Below are positions 24,149 through 32,316 of a stretch of DNA of 35,186 bases, one piece after another. The DNA is from a candidate division NC10 bacterium RIFCSPLOWO2_12_FULL_66_18 (GTDB taxonomy: Bacteria; Methylomirabilota; Methylomirabilia; Methylomirabilales; 2-02-FULL-66-22): contig METI01000002.1 of assembly GCA_001771285.1 (NCBI GenBank), forward strand, positions 1-35,186. The letters are read 5' to 3'. The notes under the pieces were generated by a model, which did not search any database, was not told where the DNA came from, and saw only the letters and a list, made by a program, of their open reading frames with translations. The stretch's first letter is position 1. Every line of letters starts with the position of its first letter. The position numbers and the translations under genes were made by a program.

Positions 24149-25078
24149 ATGTCGCGGAAGTTTGGACTCGCTATCGCCCAGATGGGGCCGGTGCATCGCA
24201 CGGATACCCGCATGCAGGTCGTCAAGCGCCTGTTGGAGATGCTGCGCGAGGCGAAATCTCGCGGGGCGGAATTTGTGGTCCTCCCGGAGCTGGCGCTCAC
24301 CACGTTCTTCCCTCACCACTGGATGGAAGACCAGTCCGAAGTGGACCGCTTTTTTGAGCGCAGTATGCCTAACCCGGACGTACAGCCGCTGTTCGACGAG
24401 GCCAAACAGCTTGGCCTGGGCTTCTATCTCGGGTACGCCGAGCTCACCGAGCGCGGTGAGCATTACAACACGTCGATCCTGATTGACCGGGAGGGGAAGA
24501 TCGTTGGCCGCTATCGCAAGGTCCACCTGCCCGGCCATGGGGATCACAAGCCGGATGCCCCGTTCCAACTCTTGGAGAAGCGCTACTTCTTGGTCGGGGA
24601 CGAGGGTTTCAAGGTCTGGAGCACGGTGGGGACGAAGATCGGGATGTGCATCTGCAACGACCGCCGCTGGCCGGAGACGTTCCGGGTGATGGGCTTGCAG
24701 AGCGCCGAGGTCGTCGTCCTGGGGTACAATACCCCCTCGCATAACATTCACTGGAATGAGTCTCCACACCTCCGGATGTTCCACCACCAGCTTCTCTTGC
24801 AGGCCCACGCCCACGAGAATGCTCTGTGGGTGGGCGCGGCCGCCAAGTGCGGCTTCGAGGACGGCTGTCATATGTTCGGCGGGTCCTGCATCGTTGCGCC
24901 GACCGGCGAGATCGTCGCCCAGGCCTCGACCGAGGGGGACGAGGTCATCACATACAACTGCGACCTCTCATTGGGCGACAATTTCCGGAAGCACGTCTTC
25001 GACTTCGCGAGGCACCGGCGGCCCGAACACTATAGACTGATCGTCGAGCGAGTGGGGGCAGGGGATCCAATCCCCTGA
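24149..25078 (+). CDS. N-carbamoyl-D-amino-acid hydrolase (nitrilase superfamily)
   Basis: A 309-residue carbon-nitrogen hydrolase that removes the carbamoyl group from N-carbamoyl-D-amino acids, releasing ammonia and CO2. The catalytic triad is E47 (VVLPELAL), K124 (GRYRKVHLPG) and C169 (GMCICNDRRWPE). The NDRRWPETFRVMGLQSAEVV and LGYNTPSHNIHW stretches match D-carbamoylases of Agrobacterium type. The ATG at 24149 follows GGAGG at 24138-24142 and is 11 bases after the hydantoinase stop, so the two form an operon. An upstream in-frame ATG at 24035 lies inside the hydantoinase and is rejected. Together the pair turns a hydantoin into a D-amino acid. Confidence 0.92.
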   Translation: MSRKFGLAIAQMGPVHRTDTRMQVVKRLLEMLREAKSRGAEFVVLPELALTTFFPHHWMEDQSEVDRFFERSMPNPDVQPLFDEAKQLGLGFYLGYAELTERGEHYNTSILIDREGKIVGRYRKVHLPGHGDHKPDAPFQLLEKRYFLVGDEGFKVWSTVGTKIGMCICNDRRWPETFRVMGLQSAEVVVLGYNTPSHNIHWNESPHLRMFHHQLLLQAHAHENALWVGAAAKCGFEDGCHMFGGSCIVAPTGEIVAQASTEGDEVITYNCDLSLGDNFRKHVFDFARHRRPEHYRLIVERVGAGDPIP

Positions 25079-25334
25079 CGTTCGCCCCGACTTGTGTGCC
25101 GTCGATGGCCTTGGACCTCATAAGTGGCTCGCATCTGGCTAGCGAGGGCAGGCGCCCGCCGAGCGCGGGGTGAGAACTCCGCAGTCGGCGGAGCGGTGGC
25201 AGGGCGACGGACGGGCCAAGGGACTGAAAAGAGGGCACAAGCCCCGTCCGAGCGAAGGACCCCTTTTTGGTGATGCCGCGCTGTCGGGCTATGCTTGATC
25301 GCTGGCCGGAATGCTCCAACTTTATTATCGGCTA

Positions 25335-25475
25335 GAAGGACATCAAATATTTCGACGCGCTGCGCAGCAGATAACGCTCCCGGTGAGCGCTTTCCTCTGG
25401 TCAATCGCGGCCGCTGGTCAGGTGCGCAACATCGAACGCCGCATGAAGACCAGCTTTACTTCTCCCTAATTGGCG
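25335..25475 (+). pseudogene. Possible LysR-type regulator N-terminal remnant
   Basis: The 470-base gap 25079-25548 holds no intact gene. Within it one frame reads IKYFDALR (near 25342-25365) and another reads QVRNIERRMKTS (near 25419-25454), at about the spacing and order of LysR helix-turn-helix starts (xxYFxAL...RQVRxLE). The frames differ and stops intervene, so at best it is a degraded start of a regulator. Nothing else in the gap is recognisable. Confidence 0.25.
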
Positions 25476-25548
25476 TTGACGGTGGCCGTCGCAGCGGAAC
25501 GCCCTGCATGGGAGCCCAAGCCGGGCATGGCACAGTTCATCCCTGCTT

Positions 25549-26316
25549 TCAGTAAATCGTCCAGCCGCCATCGACGATGAGGGTCTGGCCGACGATGTAT
25601 CGGCCGGCGTCTGATGCGAGAAGAAGGACGGCACCGGCGAGATCATCCGGTCGGCCGAGTCGTCCGACCGGTATGCGCGCGATATCCCTCTCAATGCGCG
25701 ACGGCTCTCGCTTCATCTCGTCGATGAAGGGTGTATCCATGAGGCCGGGCGCAATTGCGTTCACCCGCACCCCAAACTTGATCCAGTCGAGGGCGAGCGT
25801 CTTCGTCAATTGGACGATGCTCGCCTTACTTGCGCTGTAGAGCGGCCGCCCCGCGAGCGCCGAGAAGGCGCCCTGGGAAGCGATGTTGATGATCGCCCCC
25901 TTTCCTTGATCGATCATTTGCCGGCCGAACGCCCGGTTCCACTGGAAAACTGCTTTCACGTTGACGGCCATCAGCGCATCGAAGTCGGCATCGGTCGACT
26001 CGAGGGCATTCTTTCTGAGCGCTCGCCCCGCCGCACACACAAGGACGTCCGCACGCCCAAACTTCTTGAGGACCGTAAACAGGGTCTCCTCAAGAAACGC
26101 ACCATCCGTAACGTCGCCCGGGAGCGCGAGGACTTCCGTCCCGTGTGAGGACACGTCGTGGGCGGAGGCCTCGACAGGATCTCGTTGCACATCCACGAGC
26201 ACTATATTCGCCCCTGCGGCGGCGAGGGCCGAGGCCATTCCCTTGCCAAGCCCGCTCGCACCGCCGGTGATGATCGCCGTTCTCCCGGCGAGACCAAAAA
26301 TCTCTTCCAGCGTCAC
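25549..26316 (-). CDS. Short-chain dehydrogenase/reductase (SDR)
   Basis: A 255-residue NAD(P)-dependent oxidoreductase of the classical SDR family. The cofactor motif TGGASGLGKG is at about 16-25, DVTDG follows, and VCAAG (NAG-like) is at about 89-93. The catalytic Ser is in IINIASQGAF and the Tyr-Lys pair in YSASK. The end LIVDGGWTIY is typical. The start was set at the GTG at 26316-26314 because GGAG lies 8 bases upstream; an ATG at 26367 would add 17 residues unlike the family. It is the last gene of the minus-strand transporter operon, 93 bases after the amidohydrolase, and probably oxidises or reduces a product of that pathway. The substrate is unknown. Confidence 0.9.
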   Translation of the reverse strand: MTLEEIFGLAGRTAIITGGASGLGKGMASALAAAGANIVLVDVQRDPVEASAHDVSSHGTEVLALPGDVTDGAFLEETLFTVLKKFGRADVLVCAAGRALRKNALESTDADFDALMAVNVKAVFQWNRAFGRQMIDQGKGAIINIASQGAFSALAGRPLYSASKASIVQLTKTLALDWIKFGVRVNAIAPGLMDTPFIDEMKREPSRIERDIARIPVGRLGRPDDLAGAVLLLASDAGRYIVGQTLIVDGGWTIY

Positions 26317-26409
26317 GATGTTGACTCCGTGCCTTTCGTGCTCCCCTGCGACATCCCCGCGTTGCATTCCCAGGTGAGCGAAGACCGATCACGGGACCGC
26401 AGTTGAGCC

Positions 26410-27528
26410 TTATCCAATGCCGTGCGCCTTCGTCCTCTCGCTGACCTTGAACATGGCATCCAGATTCTTGCCCAGGATCTTGTCCTTCTCGGTCGCAGTC
26501 AGGAATTCGCAATTTCGGCGGACATAATCCACCGACTGCGTATAGGTGCAGAACCGCTCGACATTCGGAATGTCCGAGCCCCAGATCAGCTTCGAGGCAC
26601 CGAACTTGTCCCGCATGTCCTTGATGAGCGCTTGCGCCTCAGGATAGGGATAGTCCCAGACCCCGCCCCACGTGATGGGGAACATGATCTCGAGCCACAG
26701 ATTGTCGTGGTGGTAGGTCGCCAGGACCTCGTCGGGGAATTCCCATTTGCCCGAGCCGGCGAAGCGGGAGACCGGCGGCCCCATCACGAGCAGCCACTGA
26801 ATATTCTTGAAGCGGTCCATGAGATCCTTGAGGCGAACCATGTTCTTGATGTAGCTCGCCTTGTCGTAATCCGGAATCGCCGGCGCCTCGATGAACACCG
26901 GGAGCCGCCATCCATTGATCGTCGACCAGAAGGCGTCGAAGCGCAGGTCGTTAAACTCGAGGTCGAAGTTGTACCGGGCGAAGGTATCGAGGGCGTAGTA
27001 GACGCCTCTAAGACCAAGCTGCCGATAGGCGCGCTCCAACTCCTTGAGCACGGGCTCCGTGTGGGCGCGCGACTCATCAATGTTGAGGAGACCCGTGAAC
27101 TTGGCGGGGTACTGGTTCTGAGCGAAGGCGTTGTAGTCGTTCATCGCCCCATATCCACCGCCTGCCTGCAAGATGCAATGATCGACGCGCGCATAGGTCA
27201 TCTGAGCGAGCATCAGCTCGGGCGGAGCGACGATCTCCTGCATGCCGACGGGCATGTACTGAACGTAGTAGTCCTCACCGTCGATCGTGAAGTCGAGTTG
27301 CCCGTATATGCCGACGCGAAAATCAACGTTCTTGAGTCCAGCCCACGAGTTATCGCCGTCGCGGAACAGCAGCGTCCCCGTCATTTCCTTGCCATCGCGA
27401 GCCCGGAACACCTTTGCTGCTGGTCGTGTCTGAGCCTTCTGCATAAATCTGCGGTGGATCTCGCGGGACGGATGGCCACAAGCCCGGGCCCAATGCTGAA
27501 ACACGTGCGCGTGCGAGTCGATGATCAT
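26410..27528 (-). CDS. Amidohydrolase-2 family TIM-barrel hydrolase/decarboxylase
   Basis: A 372-residue member of the amidohydrolase_2 (ACMSD-like) superfamily, which includes metal-dependent hydrolases and decarboxylases. The first metal motif MIIDSHAHVF has H6 and H8. The C-terminal part shows KLIWGSDIPNVERF with the catalytic Asp, followed by KDKILGKNLDAMF, the usual end. The middle His motif of most relatives (HxGG) is not visible: the equivalent LVMGPPVSRF lacks the His, so metal binding may differ. The ATG at 27528 follows GGGAGAAG. A longer in-frame ATG at 27594 adds 22 Arg-rich residues and is rejected. It lies between the ABC transporter and the SDR gene in one minus-strand unit. 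The substrate is unknown, probably an imported acid or amide. Confidence 0.85.
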   Translation of the reverse strand: MIIDSHAHVFQHWARACGHPSREIHRRFMQKAQTRPAAKVFRARDGKEMTGTLLFRDGDNSWAGLKNVDFRVGIYGQLDFTIDGEDYYVQYMPVGMQEIVAPPELMLAQMTYARVDHCILQAGGGYGAMNDYNAFAQNQYPAKFTGLLNIDESRAHTEPVLKELERAYRQLGLRGVYYALDTFARYNFDLEFNDLRFDAFWSTINGWRLPVFIEAPAIPDYDKASYIKNMVRLKDLMDRFKNIQWLLVMGPPVSRFAGSGKWEFPDEVLATYHHDNLWLEIMFPITWGGVWDYPYPEAQALIKDMRDKFGASKLIWGSDIPNVERFCTYTQSVDYVRRNCEFLTATEKDKILGKNLDAMFKVSERTKAHGIG

Positions 27529-27622
27529 GCGTCGCTTCTCCCTAACTCGCGTCGTACAAAGCGGGGGCCGCGGCCGGCTCGCGCCCGAGGTCACGACCCC
27601 GGCCGCGGCGTGGATCAGGTCG

Positions 27623-28474
27623 TCAGGTCAGCTTCGCGATGTACTCGTCATAGAGTCTTTGAACCTGGCCGTTCGCGATCACGTAGGCGCTCCACATGTC
27701 GAGGAAATTCTTCCACGGCGCATCGCCGTACCGGATCACCCAAGTGTTAGGGCGTTTGTCGAAGGGGTGCTTTTCGTCGACGATGTTCGCCCAGCTTGAA
27801 TTGCGCCTTGCGAACGCCATTGCATCGCTGTCGCCCGTCACGTAGACGGTGGCGCGACGTGTCCGCACCGGCTCCGCCGCCATCGCCTGCTGGCCAGCCA
27901 CCGCCATCATTTTGGCCTTCGGAAAGAGCAGGGGCATTCTCTGCTCCTCGCTTGCGCCAGCATTCACGGAGAAGGTTACGTCCGGGCGATTGAGGTCCGC
28001 AATGGTCTTGAACTTTTTGGCATCATCCTTGTGGACGATGGCGAGACTTCCCTTCGACCAGAGGGGGCCGATGTAGTTGCAGACGAGACCTCGCGGCACC
28101 GTATAGACGAGAGAAGATCCAAAAAGATCGTAGTCGCCCTTGCGGAGGCCAACGGTCGCGTTCGCGAACGTCACCTCCTGGTAGCTGACCTTCATCTCCA
28201 AGTCTTTGGCGAGAATGTCGGCAAGGTCCTTATAGATGCCCAGAAGTTCGCCCGTCTTTGGATCCTTGTAGAACCAGGCGGGGGTCTGCGCGTAGCCGAC
28301 TTGAAGCGCTTCGCCTTTTTTCACCTTCGCCAACACCGACTTCGCGTCGATGCCGGTGTCGAGGATCTGCGCCACCGCCTCACGCGGGTGTCCGCCTACC
28401 GCTGCGATTCCCGCTCCAATCGCGGCCGCCCCTGTCAGGAAATCCCGCCTCCCCAGATGAAGCTTGCCGTCCAT
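27623..28474 (-). CDS. Tat-exported amino-acid-type ABC transporter substrate-binding protein
   Basis: A 283-residue periplasmic solute-binding protein (SBP_bac_3 type) that delivers polar amino acids or similar acids to the membrane permeases. The N-terminus LGRRDFLTGAAAIGAG is a twin-arginine signal; the mature start is near about residue 36 (AVAQ). The lobe starts ALQVGYAQTPAWFYKDPKTGELLGI and the DLADILAKDLEMKVSY segment is standard for the family. The ATG at 28474 follows GGAGGAG. It sits 95 bases after the second permease gene on the same strand. The Tat signal is unusual for such binding proteins but not unique. The ligand is unknown. Confidence 0.9.
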   Translation of the reverse strand: MDGKLHLGRRDFLTGAAAIGAGIAAVGGHPREAVAQILDTGIDAKSVLAKVKKGEALQVGYAQTPAWFYKDPKTGELLGIYKDLADILAKDLEMKVSYQEVTFANATVGLRKGDYDLFGSSLVYTVPRGLVCNYIGPLWSKGSLAIVHKDDAKKFKTIADLNRPDVTFSVNAGASEEQRMPLLFPKAKMMAVAGQQAMAAEPVRTRRATVYVTGDSDAMAFARRNSSWANIVDEKHPFDKRPNTWVIRYGDAPWKNFLDMWSAYVIANGQVQRLYDEYIAKLT

Positions 28475-28569
28475 GTCTGCTCCTCCTTCCTCGTTGATCG
28501 CTGCGATCAGCAACACTGGCCGTGATGTCACGCCAGCCCCGGTCCCGCTACGACTGCTCCCTTATCCTC

Positions 28570-29247
28570 TCACACCAGCCCGGCGAGTCCGAACTTGCTT
28601 CGGAAGTGATCGGACACTCTTTTGGCCAGTATCGAGATCAGGAAAATCGCGACGATATACATGAGCGCCGTTGACGTCAGGATCTCGATCGGCTCGAACC
28701 ACGTGTTAACGAGCTTCAGCGCCTCGTACATCAGATCCGGGATGGCGATCACAGAGACCAACGTCGATGATTTAATCACGACGGTCATCTGATTGACGAT
28801 TGATGGAGCCATCACCAGCACGACCTGTGGCATGACGATGCGCCGCATGATTTGGAGATTGGTCATCCCGACCGCCAATCCCGCGTCGCGCTGCCCCTTC
28901 GACAGCCCCTCGATGCCCGAGCGGAAGGTCTCAGCGAGATAGCCGCTCGACTGCAGGGCAAGGGCAATGATGCCTGCGCCCACGACGGTCTTCGGGAATC
29001 CGAAGAGTTCCGGCCAGACATAATTGACCCAGAGAAGCTGCACAAAGATGGGCGTCGCACGGCAGAATTCGATATACCCGATCGCCACAACCCTGATGAA
29101 TGGAACATAAAGCCGGACCAGACAGGCGACCGATCCGAGAGCGATCGCCAGCAGGAACGCAAAAAAACACACATAGGCGGTTACGGAAAGCCCCCTGAGG
29201 AGGAGGTTGATATTGGGCAGCACCAAGTGATTGAAATTGTCGAGCAT
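28570..29247 (-). CDS. Amino-acid ABC transporter permease (HisM/GlnP type), second permease
   Basis: A 225-residue inner-membrane permease with about five spans, including LLLRGLSVTAYVCFFAFLLAI. The coupling-loop sequence EGLSKGQRDAGLAVGMTN and MRRIVMPQV is the ATPase-docking EAA motif, and the EFCRATPIFVQLLW phrase is characteristic of polar amino-acid permeases. It begins 9 bases after the first permease stop. It would form a heterodimer with that permease and bind the ATPase. Identity is firm. Confidence 0.93.
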   Translation of the reverse strand: MLDNFNHLVLPNINLLLRGLSVTAYVCFFAFLLAIALGSVACLVRLYVPFIRVVAIGYIEFCRATPIFVQLLWVNYVWPELFGFPKTVVGAGIIALALQSSGYLAETFRSGIEGLSKGQRDAGLAVGMTNLQIMRRIVMPQVVLVMAPSIVNQMTVVIKSSTLVSVIAIPDLMYEALKLVNTWFEPIEILTSTALMYIVAIFLISILAKRVSDHFRSKFGLAGLV

Positions 29248-29256
29248 CGCCGCGCG

Positions 29257-29958
29257 TCACGCCCAGCCGCGCCGCCGCCAGCGATCCGAGAGATGCTGGA
29301 TGAGCTGCGCCGCGGCAACGATGATCGCGCAGTAGACGAGCGCCGCGCCCGTATAGAGAGGCAGCGGCCGCATCTCATGCACCGTGATCATCGAAACTTT
29401 GTACATGAGATCCTCGACCGCAATCAGGGATACGAAGGTCGTGGCTTTGAACAGCGAGACAAACTGGTTGAGTGCCTCCGGCAGCATGCGACGGATCGCC
29501 TGCGGCGCGATGATCCTTCGCATGATCATCCACTTCGACATGCCGAGCGACATCGCGGCCTCGGTGTGTTCGCGAGGGACGGACAGAATGCCGGCGCGCA
29601 CCGTTTCGGACATGAATCCGCTGTAGGAGGCACCGAGCGCGAGGATCGCCGCTGCGTAGGGGCTGAAGTTGAATCTCGTCGCAAGCAGTCGGCTGAAGAT
29701 GACCGGCAGGACGTAATACACCCAGATCAATAGTACATATTCCGGCGTGTTGCGGAAGAGTTCGGCATATCCCGTAGACAGCACGCGCACCGTCCAGCGC
29801 CTGCTAAGCCTGGCGACGCCGATCGCAAACGCGAGGATCATCGCGAGCATCGCGCCACCGAGGAAGATGTAGACGTTCTCCAGGAGGCCGCGCAGCAAGA
29901 TGGCGCGGTATTCCCAGAATAGCGTTAGATCGAGTGATTCGCGGAGGCTGCCCAACAT
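29257..29958 (-). CDS. Amino-acid ABC transporter permease (HisQ/GlnP type), first permease
   Basis: A 233-residue inner-membrane permease with about five spans. It has GYAELFRNTPEYVLLIW, an EAA coupling loop LSVPREHTEAAMSLGMS followed by MRRIIAPQAI, and VSLFKATTFVSLIAVEDL, all typical of this family. It starts 6 bases after the ATPase stop and ends 9 bases before the next permease. Forms the membrane channel with its partner. Identity is firm. Confidence 0.93.
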   Translation of the reverse strand: MLGSLRESLDLTLFWEYRAILLRGLLENVYIFLGGAMLAMILAFAIGVARLSRRWTVRVLSTGYAELFRNTPEYVLLIWVYYVLPVIFSRLLATRFNFSPYAAAILALGASYSGFMSETVRAGILSVPREHTEAAMSLGMSKWMIMRRIIAPQAIRRMLPEALNQFVSLFKATTFVSLIAVEDLMYKVSMITVHEMRPLPLYTGAALVYCAIIVAAAQLIQHLSDRWRRRGWA

Positions 29959-29964
29959 GGCGTT

Positions 29965-30741
29965 CTAGTGTAGAACCTTGGAAAGGAACTGCCGGCATCT
30001 CTCGCTCGTGGGAGCGCTGAAGACCCTTGCCGGGGGACCGTCCTCTTCGATCTGGCCGTTGTGGAGAAAGATAGCGCGGTCCGACACCTCTCGTGCGAAG
30101 CCCATCTCATGGGTCACCACGAGCATGGTGGTACCCTCTTTCGCCAGGGCGCGCATCACCTCGAGGACTTCGCCGGTGAGTTCCGGATCAAGCGCGGAAG
30201 TAGCCTCGTCAAACAACATCACCTTGGGCTGCATCGCCAGGGCGCGCGCGATCGCCACGCGTTGCTGCTGGCCGCCGGAAAGCCGGGCAGGATATTCGTT
30301 CTCCTTGTCGAGAAGGTTCACCTTGCTCAGGAAGCGCCGACCAAGGTCCACCGCTTCCTTGCGGGCCAGCCGTTTCACACGGATAGGCGCCTCGATGACG
30401 TTTTCGAGCACGGTCATGTGTGGCCAGAGGTTGAACTGTTGGAAGACCATGCCCAGCTCGGCCCGCATTCGGCTTATGTTGGCGGCCGTGTCCGGCGCGC
30501 GCCTCCCATCGGCCTCGATCCGGAAGCCGATCGGCTTCCCGTCGAGATAGACCTCGCCGGAGGTCGGCTGCTCCAAATAGTTCAGACAGCGAAGGAGCGT
30601 GCTCTTGCCGGATCCGCTTGCGCCGATAATCGTGAGGACGGATCCCTCTCGAACGTCGAAGGTGATACCGCGCAGCACCTCAAGAGGGCCGAACGATTTC
30701 CGAAGCTCGACCACGCGGACGATCGCAGCCATTCTCTTCAT
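29965..30741 (-). CDS. Amino-acid ABC transporter ATP-binding protein (GlnQ/HisP type)
   Basis: A 258-residue cytoplasmic ATPase that powers import. Walker A is GASGSGKST, the Q-loop is in VFQQFNLWPHMTVLENV, the signature is LSGGQQQRVAIARALA, Walker B is VMLFDEATSALDPE, and the switch His lies in VVTHEMGFAREV. The N-terminus has two possible starts, ATG 30741 and ATG 30732; neither has a clear ribosome site. It is the first gene of the minus-strand operon: ATPase, two permeases, binding protein, amidohydrolase and SDR. A good promoter is present upstream. Polar amino acids are the usual substrates of this subfamily. Confidence 0.95.
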   Translation of the reverse strand: MKRMAAIVRVVELRKSFGPLEVLRGITFDVREGSVLTIIGASGSGKSTLLRCLNYLEQPTSGEVYLDGKPIGFRIEADGRRAPDTAANISRMRAELGMVFQQFNLWPHMTVLENVIEAPIRVKRLARKEAVDLGRRFLSKVNLLDKENEYPARLSGGQQQRVAIARALAMQPKVMLFDEATSALDPELTGEVLEVMRALAKEGTTMLVVTHEMGFAREVSDRAIFLHNGQIEEDGPPARVFSAPTSERCRQFLSKVLH

Positions 30742-30854
30742 GAGGTGATAGGGTGGGAGAGTGATGGGTCTTGGGAATCTCCTTTTTCACCGCGCCGCCC
30801 GCCGGTCCAGTCTGGGGGCATCTCACCATCCACCTGCGACAGAAGCTTGGTTTC

Positions 30855-30884
30855 ACTATCCTTCAAGGGAGCAACCGCTGTCAA
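30855..30884 (-). promoter_or_regulatory. Sigma-70 promoter of the transporter-amidohydrolase-SDR operon
   Basis: On the minus strand perfect TTGACA (30884-30879), 18-base spacer, GATAGT (30860-30855). The start near 30848 gives a leader of about 110 bases. Apart from this promoter, the 493-base stretch 30742-31234 shows no gene on either strand. Confidence 0.6.
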
Positions 30885-31234
30885 GTAAGAACACCTCTCG
30901 GCCACTGTTCCAACCGCCTCTCGGCTGTACCCGGACAAGCCCCATAAATCGGATCGGTTCCTGCGCCGCGTGGATAGCGCCTCGGGCGGAATCAGCAGCA
31001 AGACCTGAGGCAAAAGGCTGGCCGCGGACAACCGGGCTCTCATCCCTGGAAGGGAATCAGGAACGTCTGGTCAGCACGGCCCAGAGGCGGGTCGTGACCA
31101 CTCGCTCGTCTCCGTCCCGGAGCGCAGATGGATTCACTGTCAGGATTCCCTCCGCTGTACGCCGTTCGTGCAGATGGACGGGCGGGTCACCTCCTTGGAG
31201 CTCCAGACTGATTCCCCAGGTCGTCCGGCGGGTC

Positions 31235-31811
31235 ATGTTCAAGCAGCTCGGCCCGGGCCAGGGGATGCTGTCGCTGGGCGGCATCGGGCGAAACCGGACC
31301 AAGATCTACGCCCAGAGCGAGATCGGCGTCACCTTCGACGATGTGGCCGGCGTGGACGAGGCCAGGGAGGAGTTCCAGGAGGTGGTGGAGTTCCTCAAGC
31401 ACCCGAAGAAGGTCCAGGGCCTGGGTGGTCGCATCCCCGAGGGGGCCTCCTGGTGGGGCCCCCGGGTCCGGGATCTCTTCGCCCAGGCGCAGGAGAAGGC
31501 ACCCTGCATCATTTTCGTGGACGAGCTGGATGCCCTGGGCAAGGCTCGCGGGGCGAATCCCCTGGGGGGCCACGACGAGCGGGAGGAGACCCTGAACCAG
31601 CTCCTGGTGGAGATGGACGGCTTCGACGGAAAGAAACGAGGGGCCCCTCCTGGCCGCGCGCAGGGGCAAGCCACACGTCGAGATGGCCGATCTGGAGGAG
31701 GCCATCGACCGGGTAGTGGCCGGCCTGGAGAAGAAGGTCCTGGCAGGGGAGAAACTGCGCGCACTGCTGGGGACGCGTGAGGCTGTCGGGGAGAAGGCCG
31801 CCGTGCGCTGA
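31235..31811 (+). pseudogene. ftsH: ftsH remnant with two internal deletions
   Basis: Pieces of the membrane AAA+ protease Fts[39 protein letters not shown], then directly [20 protein letters not shown] (Walker B) and [20 protein letters not shown]. The Walker A stretch and about 37 residues of the AAA core are missing; LLVGPPG is still readable in another frame at 31447-31467, right before the junction. A second, frame-shifting deletion follows MDGFDGKK and removes the rest of the AAA module; sense resumes as [20 protein letters not shown] and DRVVAG, ending at the TGA at 31809-31811. The membrane anchor and the HEAGH zinc protease domain are absent. It cannot be an active FtsH. Confidence 0.88.
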
Positions 31812-31875
31812 ACCTCCAGGCGCATCTGCTCTCCCCCTCCTGGAACGCGGCGATGATCCCGTGCACGCGGCCACC

Positions 31876-31894
31876 CCTCCGGGGGAACCGGAGG
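31876..31894. repeat. Small 7-bp hairpin in the gap after the ftsH remnant
   Basis: CCTCCGG (31876-31882) and CCGGAGG (31888-31894) with a 5-base loop. Further on, two related stretches (ATCGTTCCGGAGGTG near 31912 and ATCGTTCCGGGGGTG near 31948) form a short direct repeat. The 281-base gap holds no gene. Confidence 0.35.
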
Positions 31895-32092
31895 GCAGGC
31901 GTTCCCGGCCTATCGTTCCGGAGGTGCGGCAGGGGAGAAGCGGCCGAATCGTTCCGGGGGTGGCGGGTGTCTAAAGGCTGGCGGAGACATCGGACTCCAG
32001 GGGACAGCCATACCTGAGTCGCCTGTCTTTCCTCCTCGCCCTCACTGCCTTCTCCGGGGAATCACGCAGCGTTGTGCGAGGGGATGCCGCTG

Positions 32093-32260
32093 ATGAAGTT
32101 CATCCCAGTCAATGTGTCGCTGCCAAGGGAAGCCCCGCATGGAAACGCGACGGTGACCACCGGGATTTTCAAGGAGCCGGTGCAGAGCCGCGTGAGGCTC
32201 CGGGTGACGAACCTGGAAGAGGATGACCCCAGCGCAAAAGGCGCGCCGCCCAGCCCTTGA
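32093..32260 (+). pseudogene. Truncated MOSC-domain protein
   Basis: A 55-residue frame starting MKFIPVNVSLPREAP, then TVTTGIFKEPV and RLRVTNLEEDD. This matches the N-terminal strands of MOSC-domain proteins (VNVGLPREV...TGIFKEPV...RxLNLxGD). The remaining 100 or more residues, including the catalytic Cys region, are missing: the frame ends within 20 residues of divergence. The tail overlaps the promoter of the next gene, so the deletion joined unrelated DNA here. It is probably not functional. Confidence 0.7.
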
Positions 32261-32285
32261 CAGGCCGACGTGCGCCCCGTAGACT
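32257..32285 (+). promoter_or_regulatory. Strong sigma-70 promoter of the zinc-finger gene
   Basis: Perfect TTGACA (32257-32262), 17-base spacer, TAGACT (32280-32285). The start near 32292 is 25 bases before the GTG at 32317. Its -35 box overlaps the end of the MOSC fragment. Confidence 0.7.
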
Positions 32286-32316
32286 CCGGCCGCATTTCCC
32301 GCGAGGGAACCGGGAC

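Noticed and set aside
25230-25275. Possible terminator after the D-carbamoylase (T run near 25263)
   Set aside because: No good stem pairs directly before the T run; only short 4-bp hairpins.
26422-27750. Long plus-strand frame opposite the amidohydrolase
   Set aside because: Shadow of the minus-strand gene, with no motif.
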